Of a DNA stretch of 64,000 nucleotides, positions 1 through 8,254 are shown one piece after another; the first letter of the stretch is position 1; every line of letters begins with the position of its first letter. The notes under the pieces are model-generated. The model was not told the DNA's origin. It searched no databases and worked only from the letters and a program-made list of their open reading frames with translations. Position numbers and translations under genes: made by a program. Origin of the DNA: JAKAWQ01 sp963840545 (GTDB taxonomy: Bacteria; Pseudomonadota; Alphaproteobacteria; Acetobacterales; Acetobacteraceae); assembly GCA_963840545.1 (NCBI GenBank), contig CAWIZE010000010.1, positions 62,001 through 126,000 on the forward strand, given 5' to 3'.

Positions 1-212
1 AGATCGTCGCTCGCCCGCGCGGCGCGGAAGGCGGCGATCTCGGCAGCGCCATGGAGGTTCTCGGCCAGCCCGTAGCGGATCGTGCGCGGATCGTCCCAGA
101 AGAACCTTCCGAGCCGCGCGGCATCGTTGGCGGCCAGCGCCGCCTCGTAGGCCGCGAAGGCGGCGGCGACCTCGGCCAGCACATCCGCCTGGTCAACCGG
201 CCCGGCGCTCAT
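1..212 (-). CDS. atzH: AtzH/HpxZ-like DUF3225 protein (3' end outside window)
   Basis: About 70 N-terminal residues are visible, starting MSAGPVDQADVLAEV and including RFFWDDPRTIRYG, which is typical of the small SnoaL-like DUF3225 family (AtzH, HpxZ). In cyanuric acid catabolism AtzH is a decarboxylating amidohydrolase acting on 1,3-dicarboxyurea; HpxZ belongs to oxalurate catabolism. The ATG overlaps the stop of the upstream amidase gene as ATGA, so the two are translationally coupled. It is the fourth gene of a leftward operon (regulator, AtzG-like, AtzE-like, AtzH-like). The family call rests on a partial sequence. The choice between the triazine/biuret and oxalurate roles is inferred from neighbours. 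Confidence 0.72.
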   Translation of the reverse strand, partial: MSAGPVDQADVLAEVAAAFAAYEAALAANDAARLGRFFWDDPRTIRYGLAENLHGAAEIAAFRAARASDD

Positions 213-1633
213 TCGGCGATCCCGGGGGCGAAGCCGGGAGCGAACCCGGGAGCGATCGGGGCGCGGCAGAGCCCGCTCGCCTCGAGCGCGGCGGCGGCGG
301 CAAAAAGCAAATCCTCCCGCCACGGCGCGGCGATGAGCTGCACGCCGATCGGCAACAGGCCGTCCGCCTCGGGCAGGGGCACCGCGAGGACAGGCAGGCC
401 GAGGCAGCTCACCGGCTGGGTGAAGATCCCGAGATTGGGCCGGAGCGGCACGGTCTCGCCGCCCAGGGTGATCGTCTGCTGGCCGATCGGCGTCGCGGCG
501 GCGGGCGTCGCGGGGGCGATCAGGATATCGAAGCGGGCGAAGAGCGCGGCGGCGCGCGCGGCGATGTCGCGGCGCACGGCTTGGGCGCGATGCACCCATG
601 CGCCGGGGATCAGCGCGCCGGCGAGCAGGCGGTCGCGGGTATTGGGGTCGAACTCGGCGGCCCGCGCCCGCAGATCGGGCAGGTGCAGGCTGCCGCCCTC
701 CGAGGCGGTGATGAGGAAGGCCGCGGCACGGGCGGCGGCGGGGTCGGGAAAGAGCGTCTCCTCGGCCGCGCCGAGGGCGGCGGCGACGCGGTCGGCGGCC
801 GCGCCCGCCACGCCCTCGCCCGCGAAATACCCGCCGAGCCGCGCCACCCGCAGCGTTCGCGGCGCCAGATGCGGCGCCAGATGCGGCGCCAGATGCGGCC
901 CGGCCGGCTCGGCCGCGCGCCGCGCCTGCGCCGGGTCGGCGGGATCGCGCCCGGCCATCGCGTCATAGGCAGCGGCGAGCGAGGCCACGTCACGGGCGAA
1001 GGGGCCGACATGGTCGAGGCTAGAGACGAAGGGAAAGGCGCCGCGCCGCGAGAGGCGCCCGAAGGTGGGCTTGAGGCCGAACACCCCGCAGAGGCTCGCC
1101 GGCACGCGGATCGAGCCGTTGGTGTCGGTGCCGAGGGTGATGGCGGCGAGGCCGGCGGCAAGCGCGGCGCCCGATCCGCCCGAGGAGCCGCCGGCGATGC
1201 GGCTCGGGTCGTGCGGGTTGCGCACCGCGCCGTCATGGAAATTCTCGGTCGTGAAGCCGTAGGCGTATTCGTCCATGTTGAGCGCGCCGAGGCAGACCGC
1301 GCCGGCGCGGCGGAGCTGCGCCACCGCGAAAGCATCCCTGGCGGCGGGCGGCGCGGCGCGCTCGATCCGGCTCCCGGCGCGGGTCGCGAGGCCGGCGAGG
1401 TCGAAGAGGTTCTTCACCGCGTAGGGCACGCCGGCGAGCGGGCCGGGATCCTCTCCGCGGGCGACCGCCGCATCCACCGCCTCGGCCTCGGCGAGCGCGC
1501 GCGCGCTCGTGACATCGGTGAAGGCATTGACGGCGCCGTCATGCGCGGCGATCCGCGCCAGCGCGGCTTCGGCCGCCGCCCGCGCCGAGATTTTTCGCGA
1601 CTTCACCGAAGCGGCGATCCCGGCCGCGATCAT
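209..1633 (-). CDS. atzE: AtzE-family amidase (1-carboxybiuret hydrolase-like)
   Basis: A 474-residue amidase-signature enzyme. The catalytic Lys is in AVKNLF (about K74), the cis-Ser in GGSSGGS (about 148-154), and the nucleophile Ser in TDTNGSIRVP (about S174). The TNGS form, instead of TGGS, is characteristic of the AtzE group. AtzE deaminates 1-carboxybiuret and works as a complex with the small AtzG subunit, resembling GatA-GatC; HpxY of oxalurate catabolism is a close alternative. It overlaps atzG upstream and atzH downstream by ATGA. Two in-frame tandem duplications mark it: a perfect 12-bp triplicate at 861-896 (PHLA repeated) and a degenerate one near the C-terminus (APGF repeated). 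Confidence 0.85.
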   Translation of the reverse strand: MIAAGIAASVKSRKISARAAAEAALARIAAHDGAVNAFTDVTSARALAEAEAVDAAVARGEDPGPLAGVPYAVKNLFDLAGLATRAGSRIERAAPPAARDAFAVAQLRRAGAVCLGALNMDEYAYGFTTENFHDGAVRNPHDPSRIAGGSSGGSGAALAAGLAAITLGTDTNGSIRVPASLCGVFGLKPTFGRLSRRGAFPFVSSLDHVGPFARDVASLAAAYDAMAGRDPADPAQARRAAEPAGPHLAPHLAPHLAPRTLRVARLGGYFAGEGVAGAAADRVAAALGAAEETLFPDPAAARAAAFLITASEGGSLHLPDLRARAAEFDPNTRDRLLAGALIPGAWVHRAQAVRRDIAARAAALFARFDILIAPATPAAATPIGQQTITLGGETVPLRPNLGIFTQPVSCLGLPVLAVPLPEADGLLPIGVQLIAAPWREDLLFAAAAALEASGLCRAPIAPGFAPGFAPGIAE

Positions 1634-1863
1634 TCCTCGCTCCTCACCGCCGAGATCGCCGGCGGCTCGGCGAGGCGGGGCAGGGGGTAGGCGAGCGCCG
1701 GCGCGGCGATGCGGCAGACGAGGGCGAAGGCGGCGATCACCGCCGCCTCGCGTGCGGTGTCGAGGGCGAGCCCGGCGAGCGGCGCGGCCGCCCGCACATA
1801 GGCAGCGATCGCGGCGTCGTCGGGCGGGGCGCGCGGGATGGTCAGGGATTCGGACGCGCTCAT
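1630..1863 (-). CDS. atzG: AtzG-like small subunit (DUF4089)
   Basis: A 77-residue protein of the DUF4089/AtzG/HpxX family, a GatC-like helical partner. Its core VRAAAPLAGLALDTAREAAV matches the family pattern of a short helix pair with a conserved hydrophobic face. AtzG wraps around and stabilises AtzE. The start ATG overlaps the stop of the GntR gene (ATGA), and its own stop overlaps the AtzE start, so stoichiometric coupled translation is likely. Small size and composition make the call depend partly on its position directly before the amidase. Confidence 0.75.
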   Translation of the reverse strand: MSASESLTIPRAPPDDAAIAAYVRAAAPLAGLALDTAREAAVIAAFALVCRIAAPALAYPLPRLAEPPAISAVRSEE

Positions 1864-2570
1864 GGCAGGGAGACCGGGGTGTGGGGGATATATTCGGCGG
1901 AGGCTTCGCCCACCGTCAGCATGTGCGCGCGCATCGCCCGCGCCGCCGCCTCCGCCTCGCCCCGCATCACCGCGCGGACCACCTGGTCGTGCTCCGCCCA
2001 GGAGCGGGCGAGCCGGTCGGGGAGGTGGAACTGGGCGCGGCGGAACGGCATCAGCCGGTTGCGCACGGCGAGCGTGATCTCGCGCAGATAGGGGTTGTGG
2101 GCGCCGTCATACAGCACCTCGTGGAAGCGCCGGTTCGCCGCTTCATAGGAATCGGGGTCGGCGGAGCGGACCAGCCGGCGGGCGGCCTCGTGGGAATCGG
2201 CGAGGCGGCGGCGCTCGGCGCTGGTCATGGCGGCGGCGGCGAAGCGGGCCGAGGCGGCCTCGAGCTCGGCCATCACCGCGAACATCGAATTCAGCCGCTC
2301 GGGCGGGAGCAGGGCGGCCAGCACGCCGCGGCGCGGCCGCCGCTCGGCGAGGCCGAGGGCGCAGAGCCCGCCGAGGGCCTCGCGCACAGGGGTGCGGGAG
2401 ACGGCGAAACGTTCGGCGAGCTCGCGCTCGTCGAGGCGGAAGCCGGGCGGGATGGCGCCGCGGACGATCGCGTCGGCGAGGTCGCGCTGGATCTGCTCGG
2501 CCCTCGGGATGCGCGCCGGCGGGCGATCGGCTCCGGCGGGGACGGGCTTCAGGAGTGCGGTGGCGCTCAG
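1860..2570 (-). CDS. GntR-family (FCD) transcriptional regulator, probable CTG start
   Basis: The open frame encodes a winged-helix GntR domain (IQRDLADAIVRGAIPPGF, then LDERELAERFAVSRTPVREAL) and a C-terminal FCD ligand-binding domain with SYEAANRRFHEVLYDGAHN and AEHDQVVRAVMRGE, the family's metal and ligand residues. No ATG lies upstream of the helix-turn-helix in this frame. The only GTG (2387) would delete the DNA-binding domain. A CTG at 2570 reads L-S-A-T-A and follows CGGAGGAACC, a strong ribosome-binding site, so I take CTG as the start (236 residues). It heads the atzGEH operon and faces the transporter operon, so it probably controls one or both. Confidence 0.8.
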   Translation of the reverse strand: MSATALLKPVPAGADRPPARIPRAEQIQRDLADAIVRGAIPPGFRLDERELAERFAVSRTPVREALGGLCALGLAERRPRRGVLAALLPPERLNSMFAVMAELEAASARFAAAAMTSAERRRLADSHEAARRLVRSADPDSYEAANRRFHEVLYDGAHNPYLREITLAVRNRLMPFRRAQFHLPDRLARSWAEHDQVVRAVMRGEAEAAARAMRAHMLTVGEASAEYIPHTPVSLP

Positions 2571-2606
2571 GGTTCCTCCGGGGGCGGACGTGGGCCGACG
2601 GAACGC

Positions 2607-2622
2607 TGCAAGATCGGGGCCA
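2607..2622 (-). promoter_or_regulatory. Sigma-54-type promoter for GntR-atzGEH
   Basis: On the minus strand the sequence is TGGCCCCGATCTTGCA. It has GG at -24 and GC at -12 with exactly 10 bases between and matches the TGGCAC-N5-TTGC consensus except at two positions. The predicted start of transcription, about 2596, lies about 27 bases before the CTG start at 2570. This is sequence pattern only; one mismatch lies in the -24 element. Confidence 0.55.
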
Positions 2623-2643
2623 GCCAGCCGGGCGGGTCATCTG

Positions 2644-2673
2644 GCATGCAGGGCGGCACGCCGTCGTGCATGC
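2644..2673. promoter_or_regulatory. Nested palindromes between the two divergent promoters
   Basis: GCATGCA (2644-2650) and TGCATGC (2667-2673) form a perfect 7-bp inverted repeat. Inside it GCACG (2656-2660) and CGTGC (2665-2669) form a second one with a 4-base centre. The site sits between the -24 elements of the two divergent sigma-54-type promoters, where an activator (NtrC-like) or the neighbouring GntR protein would bind. Which protein binds is not shown by the sequence. Confidence 0.5.
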
Positions 2674-2775
2674 GAGTGGCGTGATTCCCGGCACCACCCG
2701 ATCAGAAACGAAGCTAGACGCTCAAAAAACAGGCCGCGCTCGCTTTCTGCACCGCGGCAGACGGCCGGCTCCAGA

Positions 2776-2791
2776 TGGCACGAATGTTGCT
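2776..2791 (+). promoter_or_regulatory. Sigma-54 (RpoN) promoter of the BMP transporter/biuH operon
   Basis: TGGCACGAATGTTGCT matches the sigma-54 consensus TGGCACG-N4-TTGCW at every conserved position, with GG at 2777-2778 and GC at 2789-2790 separated by 10 bases. The expected transcript start is near 2802. The first gene starts at 2859 behind an AAGGAG ribosome-binding site. In proteobacteria such promoters are commonly driven by NtrC under nitrogen limitation, which fits the encoded pathway. Confidence 0.82.
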
Positions 2792-2858
2792 TTTCCTCAT
2801 TGCCGGCCCCGCCCGGACCAAAGGCCCGGACGTCGGCAAAGCAAGGAGATGACCAGCC

Positions 2859-3956
2859 ATGAATGGCATGCGTCTGACGCGCCGCGCCGCCCTCATCGGC
2901 AGCGCCGCCGCCGCGGCCACCGCAAGCGGGGCCAAAGCCGCCGACGACACCGTGGGCTTCATCTATGTCGGCTCCGCAACCGACTACGGCTACAACCAGG
3001 CCCACGCCGAAGGCGCCGCCGCCGTGCGCAAAATGGCCGGCGTGCACGTCGTCGAGCAGGCCCGCGTGCCGGAAACCGCCGCCTGCGCCGACGCGATGGC
3101 GAGCATGATCCATCTCGACGGCGCCACGCTCCTCTTCCCGACCTCCTTCGGCTATTACGACCCCTACGTGCTGCGCGCCGCGAAGGCCAACCGCTCCGTC
3201 ACCTTCATGCATTGCGGCGGCCTCTGGCACACCGGCCAGCCGCTCAACGCCCATTCCTATTTCGGCTATATCGACGAGGCGGTCTATGTTTCCGGCATCG
3301 TCGCCGGGCACATGACGAAGGCGAAAAAATTCGGCTTCGTCGCGGCCAAGCCGATCCCCCAGGTGCTGCGCAACATCAACGCCTTCACCCTCGCCGCCCA
3401 GACCGTCGATCCCGCCATTACCACCCGCGTCATCTTCACCGGGGACTGGTTCCTCCCGGTGCGCGAGGCGGAGGCGACCAACAGCCTCGCCGATCAGGGC
3501 GTGGACGTCATCACCTGCCATGTCGACAGCCCGAAAGTGGTGATCGAGACCGCCGAGAAACGCGGCCTCTATACCTGCGGCTTCCACGCCGACCAGTCGT
3601 CGCTCGCGCCCAAGGGCTATCTCACCGGCGCCGAGTGGAACTGGGCTTTTCTCTACCCGCGCTGGGTCGCCGAGCTTCGCGCCGGCAAGGTTCTTTCCAA
3701 CTACATCCGCGGCGGCTTCCGCGAGGGCTTCGTCAAATCCTCGCCCTACAACGCGATCGTGCCCGCCCCCGTGCGCGCCGCGGCGGATTCCGTGCGCAGC
3801 CAGTTCACGGCCGGCAATTTCGCGATCTTCAAGGGGCCGATCAAGGACAACAAGGGCAAGATGGTGATCGCCGCCGGCACGGTCATGGACGAGCACGACA
3901 AGCTGCTCGAGCAGATGGACTATCTCGTCGCGGGCGTCTCCGGCGCCACCAGCTAG
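2859..3956 (+). CDS. BMP-family ABC transporter substrate-binding protein
   Basis: A 365-residue periplasmic binding protein of the BMP/PnrA-like family. It begins with a twin-arginine-like leader (LTRRAALIGSAAAAATASGA, then cleavage before ADDTVGFIYVG). The core includes GSATDYGYNQAHAEGAAAV near residues 39-57 and a C-terminal FAIFKGPIKDNKGKMVI segment typical of BMP proteins, which usually bind nucleosides, purines or related heterocycles. It heads an operon with two permeases, BiuH and a double ATPase, so the ligand here is inferred to be biuret, a ureide or a nucleobase-like nitrogen compound. An AAGGAG lies 9 bases before the ATG. Confidence 0.9.
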   Translation: MNGMRLTRRAALIGSAAAAATASGAKAADDTVGFIYVGSATDYGYNQAHAEGAAAVRKMAGVHVVEQARVPETAACADAMASMIHLDGATLLFPTSFGYYDPYVLRAAKANRSVTFMHCGGLWHTGQPLNAHSYFGYIDEAVYVSGIVAGHMTKAKKFGFVAAKPIPQVLRNINAFTLAAQTVDPAITTRVIFTGDWFLPVREAEATNSLADQGVDVITCHVDSPKVVIETAEKRGLYTCGFHADQSSLAPKGYLTGAEWNWAFLYPRWVAELRAGKVLSNYIRGGFREGFVKSSPYNAIVPAPVRAAADSVRSQFTAGNFAIFKGPIKDNKGKMVIAAGTVMDEHDKLLEQMDYLVAGVSGATS

Positions 3957-3994
3957 CCCAGCACCACCCGCCAGCCCAGCACCACCAGCTAGCA

Positions 3995-5077
3995 ATGGGA
4001 GCCGCGCTCCACCGCGCCGCCTCGGCCACGCTCGCGCCGCTGGCCGCGATCCTCCTCACCATCGTCATCTTTGCGTTATTCCTCCTCGCCGCCGGCGCCA
4101 ATCCGCTCGCCGCCTACGGCGATATCTGGATCGGCGCCTGGGGCTCCTGGTTCTCCTGGCAGAACACGCTGGTCCGCGCGGCACCTTTGCTGCTCACCGG
4201 CCTCTGCATGGCGCTGCCGGCGCAGATCGGCCTCGTCGTCATCGGCGCCGAGGGCGCCTTCGTCGCGGGCGGCGTCGCCGCCGTCGCCGCCGGCCTGCCG
4301 CTCGCCGCCATGGGCGTGAACTGGCTCCTCGTCCAGCTCGCCATGGCGCTCGCCGGGATCGCTGCCGGCGGCGCGGTGATCGCCTTCTGCGGCGCGCTTC
4401 GCCAGTTCCGCGGCGTCAACGAAACGATTTCTTCCCTCCTTCTCGCCTATATCGCGATCGCGGTGATGAACCAGCTCGTCGAAGGCCCGATGCGCGACCC
4501 GACGAGCCTCAACCGCCCCTCGACGCCGACGCTCCCCGATGCGGTGATGCTCGGTAACATCCCCGGCACCTCGGTCCATGTCGGCCTGCTGCTCGGCGTC
4601 GCCGCCTGCATCGCGGCCTGGTTCCTCGTCTTCCACACCCGCTTCGGCTTCGCCGCGCGCATCGTCGGGGGCAATGCGCGGGCGGGCCGCGTCGCCGGCC
4701 TGCCCGTCGCGCGCCTCATCGTCGGCTTCTGCTTCCTCGGCGGCGCCGCCGCCGGCCTCGGCGGCATGGTCGAGGTCGCGGCGGTGCAGGGCGCGGCGAG
4801 CGCCGATCTCGCCACCGGCGCCGGCTACACCGGCATCCTCGCCGCCTTCCTCGCCCGCCAGAACCCCCTCGCGCTGATCCCGGTCGCGATCCTTCTCGGC
4901 GGGCTCGACGCCGCCGAGGGGCTACTCCAGCAGCGCCTCAACCTCCCCGACGCCACCATGCTCGTGTTCCGCGGCGTGCTCTTCATGACGCTGCTCGCCT
5001 CGGAATCCCTCCAGGGCCGGATCAGCCTGCCGCGCCTCGTCCGCGTGCGGCTCGGCGCCGTTCCGGCCGGCGAGTGA
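3995..5077 (+). CDS. BMP-type ABC transporter permease 1
   Basis: A 360-residue polytopic membrane protein of the BPD_transp_2 family. Hydrophobic segments begin at residue about 14 (LAPLAAILLTIVIFALFLLA). The motif PLLLTGLCMALPAQIGLVVIGAEGAF and the loop RFGFAARIVGGNARAGRVAGLPV are family hallmarks. The open frame extends far upstream, but that part is the antisense/out-of-phase shadow of the binding-protein gene. The ATG at 3995, 38 bases after the binding-protein stop, gives the normal length. Likely pairs with the second permease to form the membrane channel. Confidence 0.88.
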   Translation: MGAALHRAASATLAPLAAILLTIVIFALFLLAAGANPLAAYGDIWIGAWGSWFSWQNTLVRAAPLLLTGLCMALPAQIGLVVIGAEGAFVAGGVAAVAAGLPLAAMGVNWLLVQLAMALAGIAAGGAVIAFCGALRQFRGVNETISSLLLAYIAIAVMNQLVEGPMRDPTSLNRPSTPTLPDAVMLGNIPGTSVHVGLLLGVAACIAAWFLVFHTRFGFAARIVGGNARAGRVAGLPVARLIVGFCFLGGAAAGLGGMVEVAAVQGAASADLATGAGYTGILAAFLARQNPLALIPVAILLGGLDAAEGLLQQRLNLPDATMLVFRGVLFMTLLASESLQGRISLPRLVRVRLGAVPAGE

Positions 5078-5117
5078 TGGGCAGGCGAGTGATGGGCCGG
5101 CGAATGAAAGGGGGCGA

Positions 5118-6050
5118 ATGATGCATGCCGCCGTCGCGCTCGGCTGGTGGGGCGTCCCGCTCGCCATCTTCGCCGGGGCGATCCGCGTCTCCACGCCCTT
5201 CCTCTTCGTCAGTCTCGGCGAGGTGGTCACGGAAAAATCCGGGCGCATCAATCTCGGCCTCGAAGGCGTCCTCGTCATGGGCGCGATGAGCGGCTTCGCG
5301 ACCAGCGACCTCACCGGCTCGCCCTGGCTCGGCGTGCTCGCCGCCGGCATCGTCGGCGCCTTGCTCGGCATGCTCCACGCCTCGATCTGCGCGCTGCCCA
5401 AGGTGAACGACATCGCCGTCGGCATCGCGCTCATGCTGCTCGGCACCGGCCTCGCCTTCTATCTCGGAAAACCCTTCGTCGCACCCAAGGCGCCGGACCT
5501 GCCCGCGCTCCCGCTCGGCGCCTGGAGCTCCATCCCCCAGATCCAGGCCGCGCTCTCGATCAACGGGCTCTTCTTCGTCGGACTCCTCGCCGCACCCGCG
5601 CTCAAATGGGCGCTCGCCAACACCGGCCTCGGCCTGATGATCCGCATGGTCGGCGACAACGCCGAAGCCGCCCGCGCGATGGGCTACGACGTCGATCGCG
5701 TCCGCCTCCTCGCCACCGCCTTCGGCGGCTTCATGGCCGGCGTCGGCGGCAGCTTCCTCTCGCTCTATTATCCCGGAAGCTGGAACGAAGGGCTCTCCTC
5801 GGGCCAGGGAATAACGGCGGTCGCCCTCGTCATCTTCGCGCGCTGGAATCCCTGGACCTGCCTCTTCGCCTCGCTCCTCTTCGGCGGCGCCGGCGCGCTC
5901 GGCCCGGCCCTGCAATCGGTCGGCATCACCGCCGGCTACTACCTCTTCAACGCCGCCCCCTACATCCTCACCCTGCTGATCATGATCATCACCTGCGCCC
6001 CCCACCGCACGCTCGCCGGCGCGCCGGGCGAGCTCTCGATCACGAAATGA
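5118..6050 (+). CDS. BMP-type ABC transporter permease 2
   Basis: A 310-residue integral membrane protein. It carries the conserved N-terminal signature PFLFVSLGEVVTEKSGRINLGLEG, shared by YufQ/NupC-type permeases, and later LGLMIRMVGDNAEAARAMGYDV, the cytoplasmic coupling loop. It follows permease 1 by 40 bases made of a degenerate tandem repeat of GTGATGGGC-like units. The next gene (biuH) starts 7 bases after its stop. With permease 1 and the double ATPase it completes the importer. Confidence 0.88.
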   Translation: MMHAAVALGWWGVPLAIFAGAIRVSTPFLFVSLGEVVTEKSGRINLGLEGVLVMGAMSGFATSDLTGSPWLGVLAAGIVGALLGMLHASICALPKVNDIAVGIALMLLGTGLAFYLGKPFVAPKAPDLPALPLGAWSSIPQIQAALSINGLFFVGLLAAPALKWALANTGLGLMIRMVGDNAEAARAMGYDVDRVRLLATAFGGFMAGVGGSFLSLYYPGSWNEGLSSGQGITAVALVIFARWNPWTCLFASLLFGGAGALGPALQSVGITAGYYLFNAAPYILTLLIMIITCAPHRTLAGAPGELSITK

Positions 6051-6057
6051 AAACACG

Positions 6058-6735
6058 ATGACGACCCTGGCCTCCGATCCCTATCCCTGGCCGTTCGACG
6101 GCGATCTCGCCCCGGCCAACACCGCGCTCATCGTCATCGACATGCAGACCGATTTCTGCGGCCCCGGCGGCTATGTCGACACGATGGGCTACGACATTTC
6201 CCTTACCCGCGCCCCGATCGCGCCGATCGCCCGCGTCCTCGCCGCGATGCGCGCCGGCGCCTTCACCATCCTCCACACCCGCGAGGGCCATCGCCCCGAC
6301 CTCGCCGACCTGCCCGAGAACAAGCGCTGGCGCTCGCGGCGCATCGGCGCCGGCATCGGCGATCCCGGGCCCTGCGGGCGCATCCTGGTGCGCGGCGAGC
6401 CGGGCTGGGAGATCATCCCCGAGCTTTCCCCCGAACCCGGCGAGCCGGTGATCGACAAGCCCGGCAAGGGCAGCTTCTGCGCCACCGACCTCGAGCTGAT
6501 GCTCCGCGTGCGCGGCATCCGCAACCTCGTCCTTTCCGGCATCACCACCGATGTCTGCGTCCACACGACGATGCGCGAGGCGAACGATCGCGGCTTCGAG
6601 TGCCTGCTCCTCGAGGATTGCTGCGCCGCGACCGACCCGGCGAACCACGAGCACGCGATCCGCATGGTCAAGATGCAGGGCGGCGTCTTCGGCGCCGTCG
6701 CGTCCTCCTCCTCGCTCCTCGAAGCCCTCTCATGA
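6058..6735 (+). CDS. biuH: Biuret amidohydrolase (isochorismatase-like cysteine hydrolase)
   Basis: A 225-residue enzyme of the cysteine hydrolase/isochorismatase family, closely resembling as recalled the characterised biuret hydrolase BiuH of Rhizobium leguminosarum. Shared segments include IDMQTDFCGPGGYVD, SLTRAPIAPI, TREGHRPDLADLP and DPGPCGRILVRGEPGW. The catalytic triad is visible as D28 (IDMQ), K134 (DKPGKGSF) and C167 (TTDVCV). BiuH converts biuret to allophanate and ammonia. The gene is embedded between permease and ATPase genes of an ABC importer and overlaps the ATPase start by ATGA, linking uptake to immediate cytoplasmic hydrolysis. Ureidoacrylate hydrolase (RutB) is a related but poorer match. 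Confidence 0.88.
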   Translation: MTTLASDPYPWPFDGDLAPANTALIVIDMQTDFCGPGGYVDTMGYDISLTRAPIAPIARVLAAMRAGAFTILHTREGHRPDLADLPENKRWRSRRIGAGIGDPGPCGRILVRGEPGWEIIPELSPEPGEPVIDKPGKGSFCATDLELMLRVRGIRNLVLSGITTDVCVHTTMREANDRGFECLLLEDCCAATDPANHEHAIRMVKMQGGVFGAVASSSSLLEALS

Positions 6736-8252
6736 CCGCGAACATCGGCGCCCCCTCCCTCGAAGTCCTCGGCATGTCGAAGCGCTTCGGCACGCTCACC
6801 GCACTCGACAATGTCTCGCTCCGCGTCGCCGGCGGCTCGGTCCACGCCCTGCTCGGCGAGAACGGCGCCGGAAAATCCACCCTCGTCAAATGCATCATGG
6901 GCTTCTACCACGCCGATTCCGGTCGCGTTCTCCTCGACAACGAGGAAATCACCGTCCGCAGCCCGCGCGACGCGCAAGCGCGCGGCATCGGCATGGTCTA
7001 CCAGCATTTCACCCTCGTCCCCTCGATGACGGTGCTCGAAAACCTCACCATGGGAAAGGGCTTCCGCCTCGGCCGGATCGACTGGGCGGCGGAGCGCCGC
7101 GCCCTCGAAGCCTTCCTCTCCACCATGCCGTTCCGCGTCCCGATCGATCGCCCGGTCTCCTCGCTCGCCGCCGGGGAGAAGCAGAAGGCCGAGATCCTCA
7201 AGCAATTGTGGTTCGAAACCCGCTTCCTCATCCTCGACGAGCCGACCTCCGTTCTCACCCCGGACGAGGCCGACGAGATGCTCGCCCATCTCCGCGGAAT
7301 GGTCGCCGCCGGGCGCCTCACCGTGCTCATCATCACCCACAAATTCCGCGAGGTGCAGTCCTTCGCCGACGAGGTCTCCGTCTTGCGCCGCGGCCGCTTC
7401 GCCGGTACCGGCCGCGTCGCCGATCTCTCGGTCGACGACATGGCGCGGATGATGGTGGGCGAGGGCAGCGACCTCGTCGCCGCGACCGAGCGCGCGGCAG
7501 GCGTTGCCGGCGCGAGATTGCTCGAGCTCGACGGCGTCTCGGCCCGCGACGACACCGGCCGGCCCGCGCTCCGCTCGGTCTCGCTCGCCGTGCGCGGCGG
7601 CGAGATCGTCGGCATCGCCGGCGTCTCCGGCAACGGCCAGACCACCCTCGTCGAGGTGCTCGCCGGCCAGCGCCACCACGAAGGCGAGGTCCGCGTCCAG
7701 GGCTCGGCCTATCGCGCGACGCGCCGCCAAATGCTCGCGCGAAAACTTGCCCTCTTGCCCGAGGAGCCGCTGCGCAACGCCTGCGTCGGGCGGATGAGCG
7801 TCGCCGAGAACATCGCCTTCCGCAGCTTCGACCGGCCGCCGATCTGCAGCGGGCTGCGCGTCCGCCGCCGCGTGCTCCGCCGCCAGGCCGAGGAGCTGAT
7901 GGCGCGCTACAAGGTCCGCGGCGCCGGCCCCGAAGCGCCAATCGCCGCCCTCTCCGGCGGCAACGTCCAGCGCGCCGTGCTCGCCCGCGAGCTCTCCTCG
8001 CCCACCGAAATCCTCGTCGTCGCCAACCCCGTCTTCGGCCTCGATTTCGCCGCCGTCGCCGACATCCACGCCCAGATCCTCGCCGCCCGCAATCGCGGCA
8101 CCGCGGTGCTCATGGTGAGCGAGGACCTCGACGAACTCCTCGAGCTCGCCGACCGCATCCTCGTCATGTCGGGCGGCGCGGTGGTGCACGAAACCCCGCG
8201 CGAAGGCGCCGACCGCACGCTGATCGGGCGCTACATGGCCGGCCATGCGTAA
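6732..8252 (+). CDS. ABC transporter ATPase, duplicated (BMP/sugar-type)
   Basis: A 506-residue protein with two fused ATPase domains, as in RbsA/XylG and BMP-system ATPases. Domain 1 has Walker A GENGAGKST (42-50), a signature around SSLAAGEKQK and Walker B LILDEPTSVL. Domain 2 has a degenerate Walker A (GVSGNGQTT), signature LSGGNVQRAV and the NPVFGLD Walker B variant; a weakened second site is normal for this family. The ATG at 6732 overlaps the biuH stop (ATGA). The longer upstream frame is a shadow of biuH. It energises import by permeases 1 and 2. Confidence 0.9.
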   Translation: MTANIGAPSLEVLGMSKRFGTLTALDNVSLRVAGGSVHALLGENGAGKSTLVKCIMGFYHADSGRVLLDNEEITVRSPRDAQARGIGMVYQHFTLVPSMTVLENLTMGKGFRLGRIDWAAERRALEAFLSTMPFRVPIDRPVSSLAAGEKQKAEILKQLWFETRFLILDEPTSVLTPDEADEMLAHLRGMVAAGRLTVLIITHKFREVQSFADEVSVLRRGRFAGTGRVADLSVDDMARMMVGEGSDLVAATERAAGVAGARLLELDGVSARDDTGRPALRSVSLAVRGGEIVGIAGVSGNGQTTLVEVLAGQRHHEGEVRVQGSAYRATRRQMLARKLALLPEEPLRNACVGRMSVAENIAFRSFDRPPICSGLRVRRRVLRRQAEELMARYKVRGAGPEAPIAALSGGNVQRAVLARELSSPTEILVVANPVFGLDFAAVADIHAQILAARNRGTAVLMVSEDLDELLELADRILVMSGGAVVHETPREGADRTLIGRYMAGHA

Positions 8253-8254
8253 GC

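Noticed and set aside
2555..3994. Long open frame fused in front of permease 1
   Set aside because: It reads through the binding-protein gene in another frame with Arg/His-rich low-complexity codons; the permease begins at the ATG at 3995.
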